From CAYJPK01 sp964372035 (GTDB lineage Bacteria; Desulfobacterota; Desulfovibrionia; Desulfovibrionales; Desulfovibrionaceae), in the NCBI GenBank assembly GCA_964372035.1, contig CAYJPK010000052.1:1-15892 (forward strand): a DNA stretch of 15,892 bases, read 5' to 3'. Within the stretch, counting starts at the first letter, position 1. The number at the start of each line of letters is the position of its first letter. The translations under genes and the position numbers were made by a program. The notes below the pieces were generated by a model, which was not told where the DNA came from, searched no databases, and worked only from the letters and a program-made list of their open reading frames with translations. Positions 1 to 7,377 of the stretch are shown in pieces.

Positions 1-36
1 TCGAACTTAGGCGGATTTTAGCGAACTAAATGGGAC

Positions 37-75
37 AAAAAAATCCCTGTAATACGTTGATACTACAGGGATTTT
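37..75. terminator. Bidirectional intrinsic terminator downstream of ssrA
   Basis: The arms at 40-51 and 64-75 are a perfect 12-bp inverted repeat around a 12-base loop. On the minus strand the stem is followed by a run of seven T (complement of 37-43), so it can end the tmRNA transcript about 35 bases past its CCA. On the plus strand it is followed by a pyrimidine-rich T tract to about 86, so it could also end a gene entering from the left. Bases 1-36 are too short to assign: frame 3 reads ELRRILAN and stops at 27-29, which could be the end of such a gene but is not evidence enough. Confidence 0.85.
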
Positions 76-107
76 CTCTTTTTTTTGATTTGAAACCAGT
101 TACTTTC

Positions 108-486
108 TGGTGGAGGCGGCGGGAATCGAACCCGCGTCCGAAAACAGTCTACGCAAAGCGTCTACAGGTTTAGTTCAGACTTTAAGTTTAGCTACAAATT
201 TAGCCACTGAACAAGCGATTCGTAGCGATTAAACTGTATAATCTCGCCTTGAGCGCCAGTTTACACACGCCAAAGCCAGCCTGATAGTGTTACACCGCAT
301 AGGCTTATCAGACATGGGCCTAATTAGTGCGACCATCTATGTGGTCTTGCTCAAGCTGCAATTAAGCAGCGCAAGCGTAAGCGTAATCGTCGTTTGCAAT
401 TACATTGTTGCCGCTTTTTACGAGGCCAGCGGCGCCTCGACCTGCAACCAAGGCTTCCATATCTACGTCGAAACCGGTGCGCCCCC
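108..486 (-). ncRNA. ssrA: Transfer-messenger RNA (tmRNA)
   Basis: This is a one-piece tmRNA of 379 nt, which rescues ribosomes stalled on broken mRNAs. Its 5' end, GGGGGCG (complement of 480-486), pairs over 7 bp, including one G-U, with CGCCTCC next to the 3' end. A discriminator A (111) and an encoded CCA (108-110) follow. The tRNA-like half has the T-arm GGTTCGATTCCCGCC, and the 5' half has the typical GGTTTCGACG segment. In the middle is the tag reading frame (362-397). Between the tag and the 3' end there is room for the usual pseudoknots, which I did not fold. Its protein partner SmpB is encoded in this window at 13279. Three short reading frames overlapping it are incidental. Identification is very secure and both ends are set by the acceptor stem. 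Confidence 0.97.
362..397 (-). other. tmRNA tag-peptide reading frame (ANDDYAYACAA)
   Basis: Eleven sense codons starting at the resume codon GCA (395-397) encode ANDDYAYACAA and end in TAA (362-364). The length, the AN(D/N) start and the AA end fit the family of degradation tags. The AND-Y core resembles the E. coli tag (ANDENYALAA). The frame is flanked by typical tmRNA sequence. The residue third from the end is usually Leu, Val or another hydrophobic residue in ALAA/AVAA-type tags; here the last four residues are ACAA. The resume codon is inferred by comparison, since nothing in the sequence alone fixes it. Confidence 0.88.
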
Positions 487-495
487 GAGAAAAGT

Positions 496-524
496 ATAAT
501 AAGGCTTATTTGTATTTTTGGCAA
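496..524 (-). promoter_or_regulatory. Sigma-70-type promoter of ssrA
   Basis: Read on the minus strand there is TTGCCA (complement of 519-524), a 17-base spacer and TATTAT (complement of 496-501). The -10 box ends 10 bases before the mature tmRNA 5' end, consistent with a short leader removed by RNase P. An overlapping TATACT, 6 bases before the 5' G run, is an alternative -10 box. Confidence 0.65.
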
Positions 525-559
525 TACCCTTATTTTTAACTTTATTTCAAACAAATCAT

Positions 560-589
560 TAAGCCTGCTTACACAAGCAAACAGGCTTA
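560..589 (-). terminator. Hairpin ending the garR operon
   Basis: TAAGCCTG (560-567) pairs with CAGGCTTA (582-589), only a few bases after the stop codon of the downstream garR gene (594). On the minus strand it is followed by a weak T-rich stretch (ATGATTTGTTT), so termination may be partial. The ssrA promoter lies just beyond it. Confidence 0.6.
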
Positions 590-593
590 GATT

Positions 594-1484
594 TTATTTG
601 CTGATTTTTACATTACCAATCTTTTCAAAGTACTTTGCGATACTACTATGGTCACTATCACCATAGCCATCAGCTAGACAAGCTTGCATAATTTCAGTAA
701 CCATAGCAGTTAATGACGTTGGCATGTTGATTTTTTTAGCTGCATCAGCAACGTTATTTAAGTCTTTCATGTGATACTTAAGGAAAAATCCAGCCTTAGT
801 ATTATTTTCAAGCATCATTGGTGCTTTAGCATTCATAACAGTTGAGCCAGCTAAGCCACCTTTAATTGCTTCAAAGACTAGTTCTGGGTCAGCACCAGCT
901 TTTGCTGCAAAAGCAAGAGCTTCACTCACACTAGCAATATTAAGAGCAACGACAATTTGGTTTGCAAGCTTACAAACATTGCCAGCACCAATATCACCAA
1001 CTCGCACAACGCTAGCAGCCATAGGCTTAATATATTCCAGCGCCTCGTCAAATACGCTTTGCTCTCCACCAACCATAACCGATAAAGTTCCATCAATGGC
1101 TTTTGGTTCACCACCGCTAACAGGAGCGTCAAGCATTTTAACACCTTTTTTAGCAAGCTCTGCTGCAACTTCTTGGCTAACAACAGGTGAAATAGAGCTC
1201 ATATCAATATAAATAGTGCCAGCCTTTGCATTATTTAAAATTCCATTTTCACCAAGCACAACCTCTTTGACATCAGGTCCATTAGGTAACATGGTGAAAA
1301 TAATATCAGATTTTTGAGCTACTTCTGCAATACTATCAGTAGCTTTTCCGCCATTTTCAACGAATTTATCAATTTTTGCTTTTGAACGGTTATAGCCAAT
1401 AACTTCGTATCCAGCTTTTACAAGGTTACAAGCTTGAGGCAAACCCATAATTCCTAATCCGATAAAACCAATAATTTTACTCAT
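594..1484 (-). CDS. garR: Tartronate semialdehyde reductase (2-hydroxy-3-oxopropionate reductase), copy 1
   Basis: This cytoplasmic dehydrogenase of the beta-hydroxyacid family reduces tartronate semialdehyde to D-glycerate with NAD(P)H. The 296 residues match the family length. The Rossmann motif GFIGLGIMG is at 6-14, TMLPNGP at 64-70, and the substrate loop DAPVSGGEPKAIDGTLS at 119-135 is the same as I recall for E. coli GarR. The catalytic Lys is K172 in GAGNVCKLANQ, and the conserved K240-D241 pair and GGLAGST (209-215) are present. An AAGGTG ribosome site precedes the ATG by 7 bases. The gene is second of two, 19 bases after a paralogue that is about 64% identical by my residue count. 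The GEPKAIDGT loop favours GarR over 3-hydroxyisobutyrate or sulfolactaldehyde reductases. The hydroxypyruvate isomerase at 13748 would supply its substrate. Confidence 0.9.
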   Translation of the reverse strand: MSKIIGFIGLGIMGLPQACNLVKAGYEVIGYNRSKAKIDKFVENGGKATDSIAEVAQKSDIIFTMLPNGPDVKEVVLGENGILNNAKAGTIYIDMSSISPVVSQEVAAELAKKGVKMLDAPVSGGEPKAIDGTLSVMVGGEQSVFDEALEYIKPMAASVVRVGDIGAGNVCKLANQIVVALNIASVSEALAFAAKAGADPELVFEAIKGGLAGSTVMNAKAPMMLENNTKAGFFLKYHMKDLNNVADAAKKINMPTSLTAMVTEIMQACLADGYGDSDHSSIAKYFEKIGNVKISK

Positions 1485-1503
1485 AGTTTCACCTTATTTT
1501 TGC

Positions 1504-2394
1504 TTAGTCGCAAACTTTTACATTTGCAATTTTTTCAAAATATCTAACTAAGCAGCTATGGTCTGAAAGTTCATGTCCGTCGCTTACGCAAGCTTGCATG
1601 ATTTGGCTAACCATTGCAGTGAACGGAATAGGCATATTGCTTTCTTTTGCGGTAGTTAAAGTATTATTCAAATCTTTGATATGGTAGCGTAAAAATCCAC
1701 CTGGAGTTACATCACCAGCTAACATCATTGGAGCTTTTGCGTCCATGATAGTTGAACCAGCTAAGCCACCACGAATAGCTTCATAAACAAGTGCAGGGTC
1801 TGCGCCAGCTTTTTTAGCGAAAGTTAAGGCTTCAGCTAAGGTTGCAATATTCATAGCAACAATAATTTGGTTAGCGAGTTTACAGATGTTACCAGCACCA
1901 ATAGCACCGATTAAAGTAACTGTACCTGCCATTGGCTTGATATAGTCATAAGCTTCGTCAAATACAGCTTTATCACCACCAACCATGATTGATAGTGTGC
2001 CGTCAATAGCCTTTGGTTCGCCACCACTAACAGGAGCATCTAACATTCTAATGCCTTTTTTAGCTAAAGCATCATGCACTTCACGGCTACCAGCAGGAGC
2101 AACAGAACTCATATCAATGAAAATAAGGTTTGGTTTCGCATTTTCCATAACACCACCAGCACCAAGCGCAACCTCTTTAACTTGTGGAATATCAGGAAGC
2201 ATTGTAAAAACGATATCAGACTGCTTAGTAAGTTCAGCAATTGTACTAGCACTTTTGCCACCAGCAGCAACAAATTTTTCCACAGATGTAGGATTAGTAT
2301 CGTAACCAACAACTTCAATCCCGCCTTTAAGAAGGTTACAAGCTTGAGGTAAGCCCATAATTCCTAAACCAATGAAACCAACAACCTTTTTCAT
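1504..2394 (-). CDS. garR: Tartronate semialdehyde reductase, copy 2 (upstream gene of the pair)
   Basis: This is a full-length 296-residue paralogue of the next gene, collinear without gaps. It has the same motifs at the same positions: GFIGLGIMG (6-14), DAPVSGGEPKAIDGTLS (119-135), K172 in the IGAGNICKLANQ segment and K240-D241. The most different segments are residues 31-40, 85-90 and 226-230, on the surface and around the cofactor edge, while the substrate loops are kept. A strong GGAGG lies 5 bases before the ATG. It is first in the two-gene minus-strand operon and divergent from the CBS-ACT gene, with a 125-base shared upstream region; I could not pick a convincing -35/-10 pair for it. 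Both copies look functional. They could differ in cofactor (NADH or NADPH) or substrate preference; a near relative such as another short hydroxyaldehyde acid is possible for one copy. Confidence 0.88.
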   Translation of the reverse strand: MKKVVGFIGLGIMGLPQACNLLKGGIEVVGYDTNPTSVEKFVAAGGKSASTIAELTKQSDIVFTMLPDIPQVKEVALGAGGVMENAKPNLIFIDMSSVAPAGSREVHDALAKKGIRMLDAPVSGGEPKAIDGTLSIMVGGDKAVFDEAYDYIKPMAGTVTLIGAIGAGNICKLANQIIVAMNIATLAEALTFAKKAGADPALVYEAIRGGLAGSTIMDAKAPMMLAGDVTPGGFLRYHIKDLNNTLTTAKESNMPIPFTAMVSQIMQACVSDGHELSDHSCLVRYFEKIANVKVCD

Positions 2395-2466
2395 TACAAC
2401 CTCCGTTGCATCTTAAAATGTGAATATATTTTTTTAACCAATAAACATAACTTGTATATTTGCTAA

Positions 2467-2495
2467 TTGTATGCTAATTTAAAAAATAATACAAT
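2467..2495 (+). promoter_or_regulatory. Candidate sigma-70 promoter of the CBS-ACT gene
   Basis: TTGTAT (2467-2472), a 17-base spacer and TACAAT (2490-2495) stand 24 bases before the ATG at 2520. The region is very AT-rich, so chance matches are likely. Confidence 0.45.
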
Positions 2496-2519
2496 ATTAA
2501 TTTGTGGAGGTCTATTTTT

Positions 2520-3188
2520 ATGTTAATTAGCGAATGGATGACAAAGGAAGTAATTACTGTAACGCCTCAAACAAATATTTTTAAAGCAGCTAAAATACTT
2601 AAATCTCACGATATAAGACGTTTACCTGTTGTTGATGAAAATGGTCTACTCGTTGGTATTATTTCTGATAGAGATATTAAGGAATCATCACCATCTAATG
2701 CTACAACACTTGATGTATATGAGCTTATGTATGTGTTATCTGAAATAAAAGTCCATGATATTATGACTAAGGACGTCATTACAGTTAAGCCAAGTGAAAC
2801 AGTTGAGCGTGTTGCTCTTTTAATGGAAGAAAAAGGCTTTGGTGGAGTTCCTGTTGTTGATGATAGCGGGCAACTTGTTGGTATCATAACAGATAATGAT
2901 ATTTTTAAAGTTTTTGTTGCAATTACTGGTGTTCGCACAGGTGGAACACAATTTGCTCTTGAGGTTAGTGATCAAGCAGGAACAATTCGTCCTATTTTTG
3001 ATTGCATGCGAGGCTATGGCGTAACTATTGCTTCAATGTTAACTACAAATAGCGAAAAAGAGGGCAAACGTAGAATCTATATACGCATCAAAGATTTAGA
3101 GCAAAGCAAAGAAGATGAACTCATTGCAGAGTTAAAAGCAAAGTTTGATTTCATCTATTACACAAAAGATGAGCCATATGTTGCTTAG
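2520..3188 (+). CDS. CBS-pair and ACT domain protein (AcuB-like)
   Basis: The protein has 222 residues and is probably a cytoplasmic ligand sensor. Two CBS motifs (about 6-56 and 80-134) each contain the typical DIMT/WMTK...VITV start and PVVD..G.LVGII.D.D end; such pairs bind adenine nucleotides. An ACT-like region (about 144-216), the type that binds amino acids, follows. No enzymatic domain is attached, so its target must be another protein. The start at 2520 is chosen over an upstream non-ATG start at 2502 because GGAGG (2506-2510) lies 9 bases before this ATG, inside the longer version. The gene stands alone: 82 bases separate it from the glycosyltransferase. The domain order is well supported; the ligand and target are unknown, and the name AcuB is only by architecture. 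Confidence 0.85.
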   Translation: MLISEWMTKEVITVTPQTNIFKAAKILKSHDIRRLPVVDENGLLVGIISDRDIKESSPSNATTLDVYELMYVLSEIKVHDIMTKDVITVKPSETVERVALLMEEKGFGGVPVVDDSGQLVGIITDNDIFKVFVAITGVRTGGTQFALEVSDQAGTIRPIFDCMRGYGVTIASMLTTNSEKEGKRRIYIRIKDLEQSKEDELIAELKAKFDFIYYTKDEPYVA

Positions 3189-3270
3189 AGAATATGAAAT
3201 ATCACTTTCTTAATTTTAAATTTAAATGTAACCATTTAGACTTGCAGTCAGCAAAATTTTAAATAATCTT

Positions 3271-4935
3271 ATGAATCATAAATTTACAGCTATACTTGAA
3301 AAAGATAATTTGATTGATATTGAAGTTCAATCTGCAAGTAATAAATTTAGAATGTTAGGTCCTGCTGGTGTAAAGCGTGAACTTTCTATCATAAACAATA
3401 AGGAAACAAACGGTTTGCCTGTTTTGATAGGTGCTGGACTTGGCTATGCTTTAGAGGAAATTTGTAAAAAATTTCCTCATGTTGCAGTCATTGATAAGGA
3501 AGTCGATTTACTCTCTATTACAGAATTAAAAGAAAAATATCCAAATGTTTTATGGATAAATGATAGTGATATAAATATCGTTTTTCAAAAACTAACTGCA
3601 TGGCAAAATAAGAATCAAAATCAAGCCTTTATTTCTTATTTAAATCCATGTTATCTGCGCTTGGACCGCACGTGGTATAAACAAATTCACGATGATGTTA
3701 GCGCTAGTTCAAAATTCAATTTTTGGGATAAAGCTATTATTAAAAGGTTTAGTGATAAAACTCCTCGGCTTTTACTCATTACTAGCAAGTATTTTTTAGT
3801 GGGTGAACTTGTTGAAGCATGTAAGCGCCTTGGTTATGACTATAAGGTACTTAGCTTTGAAGATGAAAAAATTGCAGCAACAGAATTTATTAAAAAATTA
3901 CTAACTATTGCAGTTGAATTTAAGCCAGATTGTGCAATCACTATGAATCATTTAGGTGTTGATAGGGAGGGTATTTTAACAGAACTACTTGAAAAGTTGC
4001 AATTGCCACTTGCTTCATGGTTTGTTGATAATCCTCATCTTATTTTACACCTTTACAATAAACTAGTAAGTCCTTGGACTACTATTTTTACATGGGACGC
4101 TGATAATATTTCTAGTTTGCGTGAAACTGGCTTTGAGCATGTATATCACCTACCGCTTGGAACAGACCCAACAAGATTTAAACCAACAAACGCAAAAAGA
4201 CCGCCAGTTCCTTCATGGCGCACGGAAGTTTCTTTTGTTGGTAATTCAATGGTTTATAAGGTTGGTAAGCGATTAGCGACAGGTAAGTTTCCAGCTAGTC
4301 TACTAAAAAAATATCGCAAGTTATCATATGATTTTGGTGAAAGTGATTTACGTAGTGTACGTGAGTTTCTTCTTAAAAGTGAGGCAAGGCAAGATTATTT
4401 AGCTTTAAATGATAATGAAAAGCAACTTGCATTTGAAACTCTTCTGACTTGGGAGTCAACAAGGTTATACCGTCAAAAATGTGTTAGCCAAATTTTAGAT
4501 TTTAATCCTCTGATTGTTGGAGACAAGGGTTGGAATACGAATTTAAAGGGCAATACTCAAAAATGGCATTTACACCACGAATTGACATATTATACTGAGT
4601 TACCACATTTTTATCAATGGTCAGACATTAATTTTAACTGTACAAGCAAGCAAATGAAAGGGGCTGTAAACCAACGCTTATTTGACGTGCCTGCAGCTGG
4701 TGCTTTTTTGTTAACTGATTGGCGAGATCAATTAAATGAATTATTTGAACCACAAAAAGAAGTCGTATATTATAATGAACCAGAAGAAGTGCCTGAATTA
4801 ATTCGTTATTATTTAAAAAATGAAAATGAACGGAAGAAAGTTATCTCAGCTGCAAGAAAACGTGTACTAGCTGAGCATACTTGGGAAAATAGGGTAGAAA
4901 AAATGGTTAAAATTATGCGTGGAATATATGGATAA
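3271..4935 (+). CDS. CgeB-like family 1 glycosyltransferase with extra N-terminal domain
   Basis: The 554-residue protein has no signal peptide or membrane segment. The C-terminal part (about 462-550) matches the glycosyl transferases group 1 type seen in CgeB-like proteins: KGAVNQRLFDVPAAGAFLLTD, then an E-rich segment, a YYLKNENERKK helix and AEHTWENRVEKM. The middle (about 165-330) looks like the first Rossmann lobe, with NPHLILHLY and LPLGTDPTRFKP. The N-terminal 150 residues form a separate domain with a Rossmann-like LPVLIGAGLGYALEEI (49-64). Such proteins in Desulfovibrio-like bacteria are often proposed to glycosylate flagellin or surface polymers; the acceptor here cannot be read from the sequence. 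The ATG is the first in frame after several stops, but no good ribosome site precedes it. Its last bases overlap uvrC, suggesting coupled translation. Confidence 0.75.
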   Translation: MNHKFTAILEKDNLIDIEVQSASNKFRMLGPAGVKRELSIINNKETNGLPVLIGAGLGYALEEICKKFPHVAVIDKEVDLLSITELKEKYPNVLWINDSDINIVFQKLTAWQNKNQNQAFISYLNPCYLRLDRTWYKQIHDDVSASSKFNFWDKAIIKRFSDKTPRLLLITSKYFLVGELVEACKRLGYDYKVLSFEDEKIAATEFIKKLLTIAVEFKPDCAITMNHLGVDREGILTELLEKLQLPLASWFVDNPHLILHLYNKLVSPWTTIFTWDADNISSLRETGFEHVYHLPLGTDPTRFKPTNAKRPPVPSWRTEVSFVGNSMVYKVGKRLATGKFPASLLKKYRKLSYDFGESDLRSVREFLLKSEARQDYLALNDNEKQLAFETLLTWESTRLYRQKCVSQILDFNPLIVGDKGWNTNLKGNTQKWHLHHELTYYTELPHFYQWSDINFNCTSKQMKGAVNQRLFDVPAAGAFLLTDWRDQLNELFEPQKEVVYYNEPEEVPELIRYYLKNENERKKVISAARKRVLAEHTWENRVEKMVKIMRGIYG

Positions 4936-6754
4936 GCCACTAGCATCAACGATTGCCACAACGCCAGGTATATATATTTATAAGGACGCAAAAAATAAAA
5001 TTATCTACGTTGGAAAGGCGAGAAACTTGCGTAAGCGTGTTTTGTCATATTTTCAAGCTGATGAAAAATTAAGCCCAAAAACTAGGGCGATGATTGCAAA
5101 TGCGGCAACAATTGAAACCATTAGCACCATTACAGAAAAAGAAGCCCTTCTGCTTGAAGCAAGCTTAATTAAAAAATATCGCCCTCGATACAATATTACT
5201 TTAAGAGATGACAAGCAATATGTATTATTTCGCATAGATAAGCATAAGCCCTATCCACGCCTAGAAATTGTTCGTCAAAGTTATCGTGATAATGCCAAAT
5301 ATTTTGGACCTTTTACTTCTGCTGCTGCGGCTAAGCAAACGTGGAAAATGCTGCACCGTGCGTTTAATCTTCGTCGTTGTTCAGACAAGGCAATGAAAAA
5401 TCGTGTGCGTCCTTGCTTGTACTATTATATCAAGCAGTGTTTAGCACCCTGCACTGAAAATGTAGACAAAGAAATTTATGCTGATTTAATTCATAATGTT
5501 GAATTATTTCTGTCTTCTAGGTCAACTGAACTTTTAGATATGCTAAAAAATGAAATGCTTGTTGCCTCTGAAGAACTTTATTTTGAAAAAGCTGCAGCAC
5601 TTCGTGATCAAATTATTGCAATTGAACGCACTATTGAAATGCAAAGCGTTGTTTTGCCGACTAAATCTGATATTGATGTTATAGGAATTGTGCCTGTTCA
5701 AGCAGAACATAAGCAAGGCATAGCTCTAGGTGTTCTTTTTATTCGTGAAGGACGCTTGATTGATAGGCGGAACTTTTTTTGGCGAGAATTTGATTTAGAC
5801 GATGCTTTTGAACTTTTATCCTCCTTTATTGGGCAATTTTATTCAGAGCAAAATATTCCTCCTGCTCGCATTACTATACCGTGGTATGAAGAAGAGCTTG
5901 AGCAAGATTATTGTGCACTTGAAAATTTATTATCCTCCTTTAGAGGGGCACAAGTTCATATTGGGCTAGCAAGAAATCAAGCTGAACATCGATTAATAAA
6001 TATGGCAGAAGAAAATGCAAAAGAAGCCGCAAAGCAAAGTGACAAAACTGATCCTAATTATTTAGCATCAAAACTAGCAGAACATTTTAAAGTTGATACC
6101 CCTATTAATAGAATTGAGTGTGTTGATGTTTCGCATATCAGTGGTCAAGCAACACGTGTTGGTATGGTAGTTTTTGAACATGCAAAGGCCCTGCATAATG
6201 CTTATAGAACTTATTCAATTCAAGCTGGAGGTGACGATGTTTTAGCTTTGAGCACATGGGCTGAACAGCGGCTTAAAGATGAAACAGCTTTACCAGACTT
6301 ATTATTAATTGATGGTGGGCGTGGGCAAATTAATGCAGTTCAAAAGATTATGCCTAATCAACTAATTGCAGGTATAGTCAAGGCTAGAAACGAACAAGGC
6401 TATGCAGATCGTAGAGCTGGTAATGTAGCAGATATTATATTGCTGCCAAACAGAATTAACCCGTTAAATTTTCACGCAGGCTCGCAAGAATTATTGTTTT
6501 TGCAATTAATTAGAGATCATGCTCATAACTATGCGCTTAATAAACACCGCAAAGCTCGAGGCAAAGAAGCATTAACAGGTGACTTGCTCCGCTTGCCTGG
6601 GGTTGGTACAAAAACTGCGGAGCTACTTTGGTCAAGGTTCAAAAGTCTTGAAGAAATGATTGAAGCTGATGAAAAAACACTTGCTAGCATTGAGGGAATT
6701 GGACAAAAACGCTCAAAAGTTCTAGCACAAAGGCTTAAAAGTTTAAAGAATTAA
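4928..6754 (+). CDS. uvrC: UvrABC excinuclease subunit C
   Basis: UvrC makes both cuts around a bulky DNA lesion bound by UvrB. The 608 residues from this ATG match the family. The GIY-YIG nuclease is at about 12-90 (PGIYIY, IYVGKA), the UVR helix binding UvrB at about 203-237, the RNase H-like nuclease at about 395-540 (ECVDVSHISGQ, LLIDGG, RDHAH) and two helix-hairpin-helix motifs at about 553-605. Four cysteines, C151, C163, C171 and C175, have the 12-8-4 spacing of the iron-sulfur site described in E. coli UvrC. A GTG at 4919 in the same frame is an alternative start; ATG is preferred, with GTGGA just upstream. It overlaps the glycosyltransferase by 8 bases, so the two are probably cotranscribed. 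The usual RDEAH motif reads RDHAH here. Confidence 0.96.
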   Translation: MDKPLASTIATTPGIYIYKDAKNKIIYVGKARNLRKRVLSYFQADEKLSPKTRAMIANAATIETISTITEKEALLLEASLIKKYRPRYNITLRDDKQYVLFRIDKHKPYPRLEIVRQSYRDNAKYFGPFTSAAAAKQTWKMLHRAFNLRRCSDKAMKNRVRPCLYYYIKQCLAPCTENVDKEIYADLIHNVELFLSSRSTELLDMLKNEMLVASEELYFEKAAALRDQIIAIERTIEMQSVVLPTKSDIDVIGIVPVQAEHKQGIALGVLFIREGRLIDRRNFFWREFDLDDAFELLSSFIGQFYSEQNIPPARITIPWYEEELEQDYCALENLLSSFRGAQVHIGLARNQAEHRLINMAEENAKEAAKQSDKTDPNYLASKLAEHFKVDTPINRIECVDVSHISGQATRVGMVVFEHAKALHNAYRTYSIQAGGDDVLALSTWAEQRLKDETALPDLLLIDGGRGQINAVQKIMPNQLIAGIVKARNEQGYADRRAGNVADIILLPNRINPLNFHAGSQELLFLQLIRDHAHNYALNKHRKARGKEALTGDLLRLPGVGTKTAELLWSRFKSLEEMIEADEKTLASIEGIGQKRSKVLAQRLKSLKN

Positions 6755-6925
6755 AAAAAAATATTTTACAATTATTTTTATTAATCTTTAGTTTAAAAAC
6801 ATGCGATCAATAAAAAGTCTTAGATATTATCTAGTTATGCTTTTAATCAAAACCTGAAGTTTCTTTTTAAAAAACAGTTTTAAAGTATAAAGCCCTTTGT
6901 TCAACTAGACTTAGCCCCTATTCTG

Positions 6926-6953
6926 TTGACAATGCTAGCTTTTTAAGTATAAT
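6926..6953 (+). promoter_or_regulatory. Consensus sigma-70 promoter of the HU gene
   Basis: TTGACA (6926-6931) and TATAAT (6948-6953), both perfect hexamers, are separated by 16 bases, with transcription expected to start near 6960. It is the best sigma-70 promoter in the window, fitting an abundant nucleoid protein. The 170 bases between uvrC and this site hold nothing I can name. Confidence 0.9.
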
Positions 6954-6985
6954 AACTCAATCTTTTACTTATGGAGAACATAAAA

Positions 6986-7261
6986 ATGACAAAAGCCGAT
7001 TTAGTAGAACAAATTTATCAACGTGCAGAGCTCCCAAGCAAAGCTAAAGCAGAAGCAGTGCTTGAAGTTATGATTTCATCTTTAAGTGAAGCTATTAGCT
7101 CAGGCGATGGAATTACTTTCAGCGGATTTGGTAGCTTTAAACTTTCTGAGCGTGCTGCTCGTAAAGGTCGTAACCCACGTACAGGTAAAGAAATTGACAT
7201 TCCAGCTTGTAAAGTGGTGAAATTCACACCTGGTAAAAATCTCAAAGAATCTATTAACTAA
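6986..7261 (+). CDS. hup: Histone-like DNA-binding protein HU
   Basis: A small basic dimeric protein that binds and bends DNA and compacts the nucleoid. The 91 residues match the HU/IHF family. The helical dimerisation part (1-45) begins MTKADLVEQIY. GFGSFKL follows at about 47-53, and the DNA-binding arm has RKGRNPRTGKEIDIPA with the intercalating Pro in RNPRTG. The C-terminus VKFTPGKNLKESIN is typical. An upstream ATG at 6971 would add five residues, but GGAG (6973-6976) lies at the right distance from the ATG at 6986, which is therefore chosen; the MTKADLV start agrees with other HU proteins. A single HU gene with its own strong promoter and terminator. IHF is less likely, since it usually lacks this MTKADLV-type start. 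Confidence 0.95.
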   Translation: MTKADLVEQIYQRAELPSKAKAEAVLEVMISSLSEAISSGDGITFSGFGSFKLSERAARKGRNPRTGKEIDIPACKVVKFTPGKNLKESIN

Positions 7262-7295
7262 TATCATTTAACTTTGTCTAACTAAGTTAAAACAA

Positions 7296-7335
7296 AATAA
7301 TAAACCTGCATGAGAAATCACGCAGGTTTATTATT
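7296..7335. terminator. Strong bidirectional terminator between HU and the nuclease gene
   Basis: AATAATAAACCTGC (7296-7309) and its exact complement (7322-7335) form a 14-bp stem. Inside, one A-C mismatch leads to TGA-GAAA-TCA, a stable tetraloop. T-rich sequence follows on the plus strand, and an A-rich sequence upstream serves the same role on the minus strand. The HU gene and the cobA/hemD operon converge here. Confidence 0.92.
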
Positions 7336-7377
7336 TTTTAGTACCTTTTATTAGAAAAAAAATTGAAGCCACAGAGT

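Noticed and set aside
1..29. End of a plus-strand gene, reading ELRRILAN then a stop
   Set aside because: Only nine codons including the stop are visible. All three frames stop early or are equally plausible, so it cannot be called although a terminator follows.
1..110. Integrated element at the 3' end of ssrA, a common attachment site
   Set aside because: No integrase gene, no second copy of the tmRNA 3' end and no foreign genes are in the window.
287..666. Three overlapping short reading frames across and beside ssrA
   Set aside because: They lie inside the tmRNA or run through its promoter and the garR terminator, have no ribosome sites and have unnatural composition.
979..2352. Several open frames antisense to, or out of frame with, the garR genes
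   Set aside because: They are shadows of two well-conserved genes; the similar frames at matching places in both copies just reflect the duplicated coding sequence.
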